Positions 51,800 through 59,844 of a DNA stretch of 64,000 nucleotides are shown here, in pieces. The translations under genes were made by a program, and so were the position numbers. The first letter of the stretch is position 1. Every line of letters starts with the position of its first letter. Below the pieces are notes generated by a model, which was given only the letters and a program-made list of their open reading frames with translations, had not been told where the DNA came from and did no database searches. The DNA lies in assembly GCF_001278115.1 (NCBI RefSeq), contig NZ_LIYD01000005.1:790924-854923 (forward strand), in the 5' to 3' direction. This DNA comes from Flavobacterium akiainvivens (lineage in GTDB: Bacteria > Bacteroidota > Bacteroidia > Flavobacteriales > Flavobacteriaceae).

Positions 51800-52047
51800 T
51801 AAAAAGCAAAAATAAGCAAAACGATTAAAATCGTTGCTATACAGTGCTTTATAAAACAGTAGTCTAAATTTGGAACTCGGTGTACGATGGATTTTGGGTT
51901 TAAAAAGACAAGGTTGGGTTACTAAATCATTACCTATTTAGGTTGGTAATGATTGATGTAAAAAACTATAATTCAGTCTTTTGCATTATTTTTCATAGTT
52001 CCTTGTAACTCATTGATAGTTAATTTTAAACATTAAACAATTGAGTT
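51800..52047. other. gap before integrase, palindromes, candidate element end
   Basis: This 248-base gap has no gene. It has AACGATT-AA-AATCGTT (51820-51835, 16-bp palindrome) and AATCATTACC-10-GGTAATGATT (51925-51954). Being next to the integrase, these may be recombinase or regulator sites or part of the element's left end; the exact attachment site is not proven. Confidence 0.5.
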
Positions 52048-53292
52048 ATGGAGACAGCGAAAAGATCCACTTTCAAGTTACTGTTTTACTTGAAGAAAAA
52101 TGAACCAAAAAAGAACGGCAACGTCCCTGTCATGGGAAGGATTACCATTGAAGGAATCCCAAAAACATTTGCAACTAAGCTGGAAATCGACCCTAATAGC
52201 TGGGATTTAAAACACGGACGTGTATTGGGCAAGAGTAGCCAAGCATTAAACACTAACCAGAAATTAGATAAAATCCGCGTGCGTATCAATAAGATTTACG
52301 AGGATATGCTCAAAGATGAAGGCTTTGCAACCGCACAGAAAGTAAAGCTTTCGTTTTTGGGTGTTGGTGTGATGGAAGATTCTCTTCTAAAAGTTTTTAA
52401 GAAGAACAATGAGGATTTTGAAACAATGGTTGCTAAGGGAGAACGCTCAGAGAGCACCTATTACAAGTATAAAATTGTTTACAATCACCTCAAGGAATTT
52501 ATTACTTCCAGGTATTTTAGGGACGATATGGCTTTTCGAGAATTAACATGTGATTTCATTAGAGAATTTGATTTGTTTTTACGTGTAGATAAGGAATGTG
52601 CGCATAATACAGTTTGGGTTTACACAATGCCCCTCTATCGCGTAGCAGAGATTGCGATAAAGAATGGAATGATAAGAAAAAATCCATTTGAAGACTACCA
52701 GATTTCCATGAAGGAAAATGATCGGAGCTATTTATTAAAGAACCATGTAGAAACCCTTCTTTTCCATACGCTTACAGAAGAAAAACATGAACTTGTCAAA
52801 GACCTTTTCATTTTCAGCTGCTTCACGGGTTTATCATATATTGATATCAAGAAACTAAAGAAGAGTAATATCCAATCTTTCTTTGACGGCCATCAGTGGA
52901 TCATAAGCCGTAGACAGAAATCGGATGTAGCTTCAAATGTCAGATTAATGGAAATTCCTAAGCGATTAATCGAAAAATATGCAGGTGTTACCCGAAACGA
53001 ATTTATTTTCCCAGTTCCAACCAATAAGGTTTGCAATAGTTATATTAATAAATTAATCCAAGAAGTGAAAATTATAACCGAACAAAAAGTAACGTTTCAC
53101 ACGGCGAGACATACATTCGGAACAATGTTTTTGACCGAGGGTGTGCCACTTGAAAGCCTTAGCAAAATGATGGGACATAAAAATATTTCAACCACACAGA
53201 TTTATGCTAAGATAACTAGTCAGAAGATTAGCAAAGACATGGATTTGATAGTGCATAAATTTAAGGCTATGGAGGATGCTTTCACACCTTAA
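52048..53292 (+). CDS. tyrosine recombinase, CTnDOT-integrase-like
   Basis: This 414-residue integrase of a mobile element has an N-terminal arm-binding domain (LFYLKKNEPKKNG), a SAM-like core-binding domain (from about 130, MVAKGERSESTYYKY), and a catalytic domain. The catalytic region has FTGLSYIDIK, where Ser replaces the first Arg of the usual TGLR, as in IntDOT. The rest of the triad is present: FHTARHTFG (His-x-x-Arg), LSKMMGHKNISTTQIYAKI (His and the Tyr nucleophile). It should cut and join DNA for integration and excision. A PRTRC cassette and excisionase-like protein downstream support an ICE. Confidence 0.92.
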   Translation: METAKRSTFKLLFYLKKNEPKKNGNVPVMGRITIEGIPKTFATKLEIDPNSWDLKHGRVLGKSSQALNTNQKLDKIRVRINKIYEDMLKDEGFATAQKVKLSFLGVGVMEDSLLKVFKKNNEDFETMVAKGERSESTYYKYKIVYNHLKEFITSRYFRDDMAFRELTCDFIREFDLFLRVDKECAHNTVWVYTMPLYRVAEIAIKNGMIRKNPFEDYQISMKENDRSYLLKNHVETLLFHTLTEEKHELVKDLFIFSCFTGLSYIDIKKLKKSNIQSFFDGHQWIISRRQKSDVASNVRLMEIPKRLIEKYAGVTRNEFIFPVPTNKVCNSYINKLIQEVKIITEQKVTFHTARHTFGTMFLTEGVPLESLSKMMGHKNISTTQIYAKITSQKISKDMDLIVHKFKAMEDAFTP

Positions 53293-53391
53293 CAGGTTGT
53301 CACTCTGTTTTATAAAAGTATGTCCTTTTGTCGTTTTTTAAAGAATGGTATTCTATTTGTCAAATAGTTAGGCATATAAAACAATTATAGT

Positions 53392-53712
53392 ATGCAAATA
53401 ATTATACACACAAAAGATGGGGATGCTTTATTCAATAGCATCAATGCAAAAATCAAAAAGGGAGAGTTAAAAACCTGGGAGATTAAACTAAATAAGGATA
53501 AAGAGGTTCTTTACAATCACACTCCAGACCAATGGTCTGAAAAGGTTTTATTACAACCTAAAGATCATGCCAACGGTCTTAAAATCGTAACGACTTATTG
53601 GTCTAATAGTACGGCACCTGATGAAGCAACTAAAGGCTATATCATTGGAAGGTTTGTAGAGATTTTAATGGTTCATTTTAGAGATCATTTTTCAAAATTG
53701 GAGGTTTTTTAG
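53392..53712 (+). CDS. hypothetical protein (106 aa) of the mobile element
   Basis: A soluble protein with beta-strand-like starts (MQIIIHTKDGDALFN) and a later TYWSNSTAPDEATKGYIIGRF, and no membrane region. The family was not recognised. It lies just after the integrase on the same strand with its own terminator. It may be a small accessory to the mobile element. Confidence 0.7.
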   Translation: MQIIIHTKDGDALFNSINAKIKKGELKTWEIKLNKDKEVLYNHTPDQWSEKVLLQPKDHANGLKIVTTYWSNSTAPDEATKGYIIGRFVEILMVHFRDHFSKLEVF

Positions 53713-53734
53713 TTTTAAGTAAGCTAAATCATTA

Positions 53735-53763
53735 AGCAGGATTTAACGATCCTGCTTTTTTTA
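53735..53763 (+). terminator. intrinsic terminator after the 106-aa gene
   Basis: AGCAGGAT/ATCCTGCT stem with a 6-base loop, followed by TTTTTTT. Confidence 0.9.
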
Positions 53764-54375
53764 TGCCCGTATTTATCCTCAAAGCACATTTATTTCTCCG
53801 ACACAAATCCTACTCTTCATAAAAGAGCTTTGATTGGATTTTTTTAATAAAGCATACTGAAAAATCCCCTGCACAACCTTCTTCAATAGTATCCAGTATC
53901 CTTTATGTGGCTTCCAAAGCCACTATTGTAATAGTCTTGTTTAAAAAATTCTGCTGCAAGGATGCAGATTTTGTAATCACACAGACCATTTCCCAAATGC
54001 CTTTTTCATTGGCCTCCACATCGGTTTTATTCAAGAAGCCGGTATGCTGTTTTGTTCCATTTCAAGAGCAAAGGTATTTCCGTGTTCTTAACGCAGGAAC
54101 AAGGTCTTGCCCTCCGGGTTTGCAAAATAATCTCCACCCATTCGGGTCGTATTTTTTTGACAAAACCTTGTACCTGCTAAACACTAACCTTTTTATGCTC
54201 ATGAAACGAAACAAAGCATACTCCGGCTCTTTAGACGAATAAAAAAAATGTCAGAAATGAAAAAATACAGCATTGGAAATGGTAAAAAAGTGAAACGAAA
54301 CTTCAACACCTCCTCTCATTGCCGAATAAATCAAAAAAAATCAAACAGGAATTTAACAACGTAAAATCGAAAATT
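53764..54375. other. long non-coding stretch before ssb
   Basis: Over 600 bases without a convincing gene. It has an inverted pair ACAAGGT (54099-54105) and ACCTTGT (54165-54171), and clusters of CCTCCGGG-type sequence. A plus-strand frame from 53907 to 54242 exists but is Cys/Phe-rich and unlike a real protein. The gap may hold a promoter, leader, or origin-like sequence of the mobile element. Confidence 0.5.
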
Positions 54376-54768
54376 ATGAACATCACAGGAAGATTGACAA
54401 GGGATGCGGAAGTACGCACAACGTCACAGGAAAAACAAGTAGTAAACTTTTCAGTAGCGACAAACGACAGCTACCGTAACAAACAGGGCGAACGCATAGA
54501 GCAGACCACCTATTTTGATTGCTCCTATTGGATAACTCCAAACGTGGCAAGACTACTGACAAAAGGCACTATGGTAGAACTATCGGGCAGGGTAAGCACA
54601 AGAGCGTGGACAGGAAATGACGGAGAGCCAAGAGCAGGACTGAATTTCCATACGTCAAACATCAAACTGCACGGAGGTAGCAGAAAAACAGAACCTGTAC
54701 AAGCTACTGTACAAGCCGAAAACAACAAGGCTACAGCACAGGGAACAGAGGACGACCTACCATTCTAA
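54376..54768 (+). CDS. ssb: single-stranded DNA-binding protein
   Basis: This 130-residue protein has an OB-fold core: MNITGRLTRDAEVRTT, VNFSVATNDSYRN, TYFDCSYWITPNVARLL and VELSGRVSTRAW, then a short acidic C-terminal tail (TEDDLPF-type end) that recruits partners. It binds ssDNA during element transfer or replication. It precedes a DUF932 protein and a PRTRC cassette on the same strand. The start at 54376 is preferred over one 19 codons upstream. Confidence 0.92.
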   Translation: MNITGRLTRDAEVRTTSQEKQVVNFSVATNDSYRNKQGERIEQTTYFDCSYWITPNVARLLTKGTMVELSGRVSTRAWTGNDGEPRAGLNFHTSNIKLHGGSRKTEPVQATVQAENNKATAQGTEDDLPF

Positions 54769-54812
54769 TAACAAATATTCATTCATTTTTTAATATCAAA
54801 AATTTTAGCATT

Positions 54813-55886
54813 ATGGCACATAATATCAATTTCAACGAGAAAACAGGAAAGTACAGTTTCTTTTCAGTAGAGCAAAAAGCGTGGCACGGTTTGGGGCAAA
54901 TCGTACAACAATATCCAACAAGTGAGGAAGCTATCAAGCACGCAGGTTTAGACTACGAAGTCGTAAAATCCCCATTGTTTACCAAAGGTTCGGGCATTAT
55001 CGAAACTGCCAACGGCATAGAAATAGGCAGTAGCGAATTAGACGTACCTAACTATTTCGCCAACATACGCACCGATAACAATGCAGTATTGGGCGTAGTC
55101 GGTAAGGATTACCATATCGTACAAAACCGTGAAGTCTTTAATTTTTTTGATGCTATCGTAGGTGGTAACGAGGGCATTCTATACGAAACCGCAGGGGCGT
55201 TGGGAAAAGGTGAACGTATTTTTATCACAGCCAAACTGCCCGATTATATCCGTGTAGGCAAAGGCGATGATGTTACAGAAAAATACATTTTTCTGGCCAC
55301 TTCGCACGATGGTAGCGGAAGCATTACAGCCGCATTTACTCCTGTTAGGATTGTATGCCAAAATACGCTGAACGCTTCATTACGCAGTATGACCAATGTA
55401 GTGCGTATCAAACACACTTCGGGAGCAAAACAGCGTATCGAGAATGCTCACAAGATTATGGGATTGGCGAACACATTAAGCAGTCAACTAGAGGGCATAT
55501 TCAACGATTGGTCAAAGGTAAAAGCGACCGACAATGAAGTCAAAAAACTGATACAGTTGGCACTTTGCCCGAACAAAGAAACCCTTGACCTCATTAAAAA
55601 AGGTGCAGAAGATGAAATGTCCACAATTTTTAAAAACACCGTAAACGATGCCTTTGCCTACGCAATGACAAGCGACACACAGCAAATGGACACCACCAAA
55701 GGAACGTTATTCGGAGCATATAATGCCGTTACAGGCTATTTCCAAAATGTACGCAGTTACAAAGATAGCGAAGCCAAGTTGCAGAGTATTGTATTGGGTG
55801 GTACTGCCCAACTCAAATCACAAAAAGCATTTGACCTGTGTACCGCTTTTGCCTTGGATGGTGCGGAAATCCTAAACCTTAATTAA
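54813..55886 (+). CDS. DUF932-domain plasmid/phage-type protein
   Basis: This 357-residue cytoplasmic protein has the DUF932 pattern: KAWHGLGQIVQQYPT at the start, LGVVGKDYHIVQNREVFNFF, ALGKGERIFITAKLP and PVRIVCQNTLNAS with RIKHTSG. The family is often found on plasmids, phages and ICEs near SSB and PRTRC genes. Function is not established. It lies 44 bases after ssb and is likely in one transcription unit with the PRTRC genes. Confidence 0.85.
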   Translation: MAHNINFNEKTGKYSFFSVEQKAWHGLGQIVQQYPTSEEAIKHAGLDYEVVKSPLFTKGSGIIETANGIEIGSSELDVPNYFANIRTDNNAVLGVVGKDYHIVQNREVFNFFDAIVGGNEGILYETAGALGKGERIFITAKLPDYIRVGKGDDVTEKYIFLATSHDGSGSITAAFTPVRIVCQNTLNASLRSMTNVVRIKHTSGAKQRIENAHKIMGLANTLSSQLEGIFNDWSKVKATDNEVKKLIQLALCPNKETLDLIKKGAEDEMSTIFKNTVNDAFAYAMTSDTQQMDTTKGTLFGAYNAVTGYFQNVRSYKDSEAKLQSIVLGGTAQLKSQKAFDLCTAFALDGAEILNLN

Positions 55887-55940
55887 ATAACCACAGGCTA
55901 CCGCCTTAAACGGTGGTAGCTACTATAAAATTTCAGAACG

Positions 55941-56552
55941 ATGAACACCAATTTTTTTAATCAGATACAGCAGTTGGACTTTATAGGAGTATTGCAACTG
56001 AATATTTCCAAAGGAGCAGAAAACAACCTAATCGTATCGGTTTTGCTCAATAACGAACAATGCGGAGATAACGCCAAAAATCTAATTTCTCCATTGACAT
56101 TTAACGCCACGCCCCAAGAATTTGACGAGGGATTTTTTGAGCAGATAACCGCACCTATACAAAAGGTATCGGGTTTAATGGTGGATATGGAAAAATTCCT
56201 AAAGCAAATGGAGGAAGTCAAAAAGCAGTCCGCAATCGAGAAAGAAAAGACCGAGAAAGCAAAAAAGGAAAAAGAAACCAAAGACAAAAAGTTTAAAGAC
56301 GGAATGGCAAAGGCTGATGAGTTGGAAAAAGATGGCAAATTCCGTGATGCGTGGATAAAAGTTCCCGATATAACGGAGTTTCCCGAAAAAGCAGACGAAA
56401 TCCGCAAACGTAAAACCGAATTATCAAACAAGTTTGCCACACCGAGCCTTTTCGGAGCAATGGAAGAAGCCACACCCGAACCGCCACAAGCGGAAGAAGT
56501 TACAGACGCTTACCCAATTGATGAAACAGACGAAGAAGAAACAGAATATTAA
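55941..56552 (+). CDS. PRTRC system protein E
   Basis: This 203-residue protein has an N-terminal domain (FFNQIQQLDFIGVLQLNISK) and a long charged helix or coiled coil in the middle (MEEVKKQSAIEKEKTEKAKK), then an acidic end. It matches the PRTRC-E family by position in the cassette and by overall layout. Function is unknown; the coiled coil suggests a binding role. It is the first gene of the E-C-F-B-ThiF order seen here. Confidence 0.8.
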   Translation: MNTNFFNQIQQLDFIGVLQLNISKGAENNLIVSVLLNNEQCGDNAKNLISPLTFNATPQEFDEGFFEQITAPIQKVSGLMVDMEKFLKQMEEVKKQSAIEKEKTEKAKKEKETKDKKFKDGMAKADELEKDGKFRDAWIKVPDITEFPEKADEIRKRKTELSNKFATPSLFGAMEEATPEPPQAEEVTDAYPIDETDEEETEY

Positions 56553-56571
56553 CTATTAAAAAACGAGCATT

Positions 56572-56790
56572 ATGTTATTAGCAACACAATTAGAGCGAGT
56601 TTTTATACTCAAAGATAAAGGACAAAACATCAGATTGACCGACCCCGAACCACGTTGGAGTGTGGAAGCCGTAATGAATTTTTACGCCAATATGTACCCT
56701 ATTTTAACAACGGCAAAAGCATCTGCACCGCAAATCAAAGACGATGCAGTCGAGTACAAATTTGAGAGCGTAATGGGAACGAAAGGTTAA
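56572..56790 (+). CDS. PRTRC system protein C (ubiquitin-like candidate)
   Basis: This 72-residue protein matches the PRTRC-C family. Prokaryotic ubiquitin-like (Prok_Ub) assignments have been made for this family, and the beta-strand start (LATQLERVFILKDKGQNIRL) with a middle EPRWSVEAVMNFYANMYP fits a beta-grasp fold. The chain ends in MGTKG with a terminal Gly, as needed for E1 activation without prior trimming. E1- and E2-like proteins are encoded downstream. Conjugation to targets is inference. Confidence 0.75.
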   Translation: MLLATQLERVFILKDKGQNIRLTDPEPRWSVEAVMNFYANMYPILTTAKASAPQIKDDAVEYKFESVMGTKG

Positions 56791-56813
56791 ACCAAATTTT
56801 AAAACAATGAATT

Positions 56814-56990
56814 ATGCAACGCAACACCATATCGGGAACTATCACAATACCCGAACAGCAACGACAAAGGCAATTGCACCGCCAACTAAACGAGTTCGCC
56901 AATTGGATGCAAAAGCCAAAGGATGCCAACGGAGTGCGGAAAGACAAACGCAAATCAGTACCGACAGCAATGTTGCCAATGGTTTTCTAA
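56814..56990 (+). CDS. small ORF overlapping the N-terminal frame of protein F (58 aa)
   Basis: A second frame from 56814 encodes a polar 58-residue peptide (TISGTITIPEQQRQRQLHRQ, then PKDANGVRKDKRKSVPTA). It looks more protein-like than the first part of the overlapping long frame. It may be a separate small gene of the cassette, with protein F starting later. Function unknown. Confidence 0.45.
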   Translation: MQRNTISGTITIPEQQRQRQLHRQLNEFANWMQKPKDANGVRKDKRKSVPTAMLPMVF

Positions 56991-57088
56991 AGTGTACGTT
57001 TCTGCCTAAACTGAAAGAAACGAAAACCGTACAGGCTTGCAGGAAATCTGATAAAACGGAAAGGGATTTTTATCAGTCCCTTTCCAAA

Positions 57089-57961
57089 ATGGCAGAGCAT
57101 TACAAAATTGAACCTATACAGAGCAAACAGTTTTCTTATCCCTACAATATAGCATTGGCAATTTCGGATATGGAAGAAAAACTAAAGCAAAAGGTATTGG
57201 ATTGGGAAGAAATCCGTTTGGTACAGGACAGTAAGAAAACCCATTTTGTAAGTGAGGAACGCTACAATACAGGGACAACACTTTTTTACATTCCCGTTGC
57301 TTCCTTGTATCGAATGTTGCACAACCGCAAGCGGAAAAGAAACGCTCATTTGTTGCTATCCGTTTGTGCTTATTTGTACCACATAGCCGATATTCCATAT
57401 TATAGACAGCAAGACAGTTATTTGTATTGGATGTATGAAATGATGAACGATTGGGTAGAACAGGACGATTGTACCGATGAAACAGCCGTTTATCTTGAAG
57501 AAATCAAACAAGCCGAATACATCGGGGATTATATGGAACAGCGGATTTTCAACCGTATCAATCTGACCGTATTTGAACAGCGTATCAACCGTTTTAAAAT
57601 CAAAGACGATTTTGACAAAGAGTGTTTGACCATAACAAAAGAAGCCTTTGCACTTTATCAGACCTACCCCAAAGCAAACGTATTCCGCAACGCTAAACCT
57701 AACGGAGAAGCATCTGAAGAAGATATGGAAAACATCATCGGTATGGAAAAATACATTTCCTTTTATGCAGACCACAAAGGTTGGCTCAGTGAAAGCCTTA
57801 TTGAAGCCGTAAATACTGAAATGCAGGAGTACGGACAAATGGAAGAACCCATTATCCAAAAACAGTTTGACGGCAGGGATATAACCGCAAACAACCTTTA
57901 TTTTGAAAACCGATTGTTTGAGTTACTGCACCGATTAAGCGAGATTTTACACACCTTTTAA
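57089..57961 (+). CDS. PRTRC system protein F
   Basis: This protein of the PRTRC-F family is about 290 residues from the ATG at 57089; an in-frame extension back to 56807 exists but has low-quality sequence and overlaps the 58-residue frame. Recognisable parts are FSYPYNIALAISDMEEKL, SLYRMLHNRKRKRNAHLLLS and EQDDCTDETAVYLEEIKQAE. It is helical and cytoplasmic. Function unknown. It lies between C and B in the cassette, with B starting 13 bases after. Confidence 0.75.
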   Translation: MAEHYKIEPIQSKQFSYPYNIALAISDMEEKLKQKVLDWEEIRLVQDSKKTHFVSEERYNTGTTLFYIPVASLYRMLHNRKRKRNAHLLLSVCAYLYHIADIPYYRQQDSYLYWMYEMMNDWVEQDDCTDETAVYLEEIKQAEYIGDYMEQRIFNRINLTVFEQRINRFKIKDDFDKECLTITKEAFALYQTYPKANVFRNAKPNGEASEEDMENIIGMEKYISFYADHKGWLSESLIEAVNTEMQEYGQMEEPIIQKQFDGRDITANNLYFENRLFELLHRLSEILHTF

Positions 57962-57973
57962 AGAATTGGAACT

Positions 57974-58699
57974 ATGGAAACAATTAACGATATAACACAG
58001 GACTTTGGCACATTATACCACCCAAAATCCGCTTTGGTATTTTATGAAAGCAAAGGAAGCAATACAGATGTTTATGTAGAGCATTTTGATATGGACAAGA
58101 ACGGTAATCCGATAAACGCCCACCCTTTAACCGTAAAGGAAGCCAATGTATTGGCAAAGGCATTGAACACAGAACAGGAAAAGAACAAAACCTTTTTGAA
58201 ATCGAACGGAATTTTGCCAAACAACATTTTGCACATCAATCCCAATGCGGATAAGGGTGCGGTAGTTTGGTACACCAAAGCACAGCAAAGGCAATTGTAT
58301 TTTGTGGAAAGTTTGGGCATACCGAACGGAAAAGCACCAGTACCGCCAATGCTTTGGAAAGCCAGTAAAAACGGTTTGAGCGTGTTTGCTCTTTCGAGCG
58401 ATAGAAGACCAACAGAAAAGACAAAATTGTACCATACGCCTTATTTCAACATCTATGAAGATGGTAAAGTATGTATGGGAACGGTAAGTGTTGATATTAA
58501 AAAATCCGCTTCGGTTGAGGAATTTATACAGGCTTGGGAGCATTATTTTTTCAATTCCTATTTCAGCCATTTGTTAGGCAATCACACCCCAATAAAAGGC
58601 AATTGTGTAACCCTATGGAAAGACCTTGTAAATTCAGATAAACCCTTTCCAAAAGAAGTATTGAAACCGAGTAGCAAAACCCTAAAAAATCTATTGTAA
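57974..58699 (+). CDS. PRTRC system protein B (E2-like candidate)
   Basis: This 241-residue protein matches PRTRC-B, a family with an E2-like (Prok-E2_D) assignment. YFNIYEDGKVCMGTVSVD near residues 157-174 resembles the E2 active site of the type HPNxxxxGxxCL, with Cys167 as the likely thioester Cys. The preceding NGIPNGKAPVPPMLWKAS-type loop would suit the E2 fold. It should receive a ubiquitin-like protein from the ThiF-like E1. The next gene overlaps its stop by one base (TAATG). Confidence 0.75.
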   Translation: METINDITQDFGTLYHPKSALVFYESKGSNTDVYVEHFDMDKNGNPINAHPLTVKEANVLAKALNTEQEKNKTFLKSNGILPNNILHINPNADKGAVVWYTKAQQRQLYFVESLGIPNGKAPVPPMLWKASKNGLSVFALSSDRRPTEKTKLYHTPYFNIYEDGKVCMGTVSVDIKKSASVEEFIQAWEHYFFNSYFSHLLGNHTPIKGNCVTLWKDLVNSDKPFPKEVLKPSSKTLKNLL

Positions 58700-59505
58700 T
58701 GAAAACAGTAAAAACAGCCATTCATTTTACGGACAATTATTTAATCAGTCCTACCAACCCTATTGAAATTAATTTGATTGGTGCAGGTGGCACAGGTTCA
58801 AAAGTTTTGACCGCTTTAATGGAAATGAGCCATAGCCTAACGGAATTAGCACACCCAGGTTTGCAGGTACGGTTATGGGATGATGATATTATCACGGAAG
58901 CCAATTTGGGCAGACAGCGATTTGCACCGAGCGAAACAGGATTGTATAAATCCGTAGCCTTGATAAACCGTGTCAATCGTTTTATGGGTACAAATTGGAA
59001 AGCGGAAACTCAGAAGTTTGAACGTAATACTTTGGGTGTACTACCCGAAAATGCAAATGCAACCATTTATATTACTTGTGTGGATAATGTACAGGTACGA
59101 TTTGATATTGCAGAAATGCTCAAAGCGATGAGCAAACGCAGAATGAACCGTGACGAACCCAAGTATTGGTTGGATTTCGGGAACAGCCAACAAACAGGAC
59201 AAGTGATACTATCTACTATCGGAGAGATTAAACAACCTCAATCAGAGAAATATGAAACGATGGCAAGCCTGCCAATGGTTACGGATGAATTTGGCGAACT
59301 GCTGAAACAGTCCGAACAAACGGACGACACGGCAAGTTGCAGTTTAGCAGAAGCATTGGAAAAACAGGATTTGTATATCAATGCGACATTGGCACAAATG
59401 GGTTGTTCCTTGCTTTGGTCTATGTTTCGCTATGGAATGACCGAAAATAGAGGCTTTTTTCTTAATCTGAAGAACTTCCAAACCCACCCCCTAAAAGTCG
59501 CCTGA
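58699..59505 (+). CDS. PRTRC system ThiF-family E1-like protein
   Basis: This 268-residue protein of the ThiF/E1 superfamily has the nucleotide loop NLIGAGGTGSKVLTAL (about 25-40), RLWDDDIITEANLGRQRF (adenylate-binding Asp and the Arg typical of E1), and TCVDNVQVRFDI. A candidate catalytic Cys is Cys214 in ASCSLAEALEKQ. It should adenylate the C-terminal Gly of a small ubiquitin-like protein; protein C is the candidate. It is the last gene of the cassette here; PRTRC proteins A, D and ParB-like are absent. Confidence 0.8.
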   Translation: MKTVKTAIHFTDNYLISPTNPIEINLIGAGGTGSKVLTALMEMSHSLTELAHPGLQVRLWDDDIITEANLGRQRFAPSETGLYKSVALINRVNRFMGTNWKAETQKFERNTLGVLPENANATIYITCVDNVQVRFDIAEMLKAMSKRRMNRDEPKYWLDFGNSQQTGQVILSTIGEIKQPQSEKYETMASLPMVTDEFGELLKQSEQTDDTASCSLAEALEKQDLYINATLAQMGCSLLWSMFRYGMTENRGFFLNLKNFQTHPLKVA

Positions 59506-59844
59506 TAACCAAAATCGGGCGGCAAAAATGCAATTCCTTCCTGCGGTCGGAAACACATTTTTGCATTAACTCGGTACAACCACTTTGCTAAAATGTACCG
59601 CTCCATAAATTCCCCTTATTACATTTTACCAAACAGGTTGCGACATCATTTCACGGGATATTCAGTATCCCTTTTGTTGTTTTAGCCAACTTCTTTTCTT
59701 TCCACACAGCGACCAAAGAAAAGAAGCAAAAGAACGCCGCTGTTTAAGAATGGATTTTGCCTTTGCGCTTTTTAAATGATATTTTTAATTCATTAAATTT
59801 GTCGCTATTTCGTCTTCAAGAAAACCATTCTCAAAAGCTCATTA
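59506..59844. other. gap after cassette with inverted repeats
   Basis: This 339-base gap has no gene. It has a 12-bp inverted repeat CTTCTTTTCTTT/AAAGAAAAGAAG (59690-59701 and 59715-59726), CAAAAATG/CATTTTTG near 59525 and 59569, and GGGATA-TTCAG-TATCCC. It separates the cassette from the AT-rich cargo genes. A -7 element TAAATTTG lies at its end. Confidence 0.55.
59794..59801 (+). promoter_or_regulatory. -7-like element for the 330-aa gene
   Basis: TAAATTTG matches TAnnTTTG, 44 bases before the ATG at 59845. No good -33 element is seen. Confidence 0.4.

Noticed and set aside
53907..54242. Plus-strand frame of 111 codons in the gap before ssb
   Set aside because: The sequence is Cys/Phe-rich with no recognisable pattern, no good start signal and an implausible composition; the gap is better treated as non-coding.
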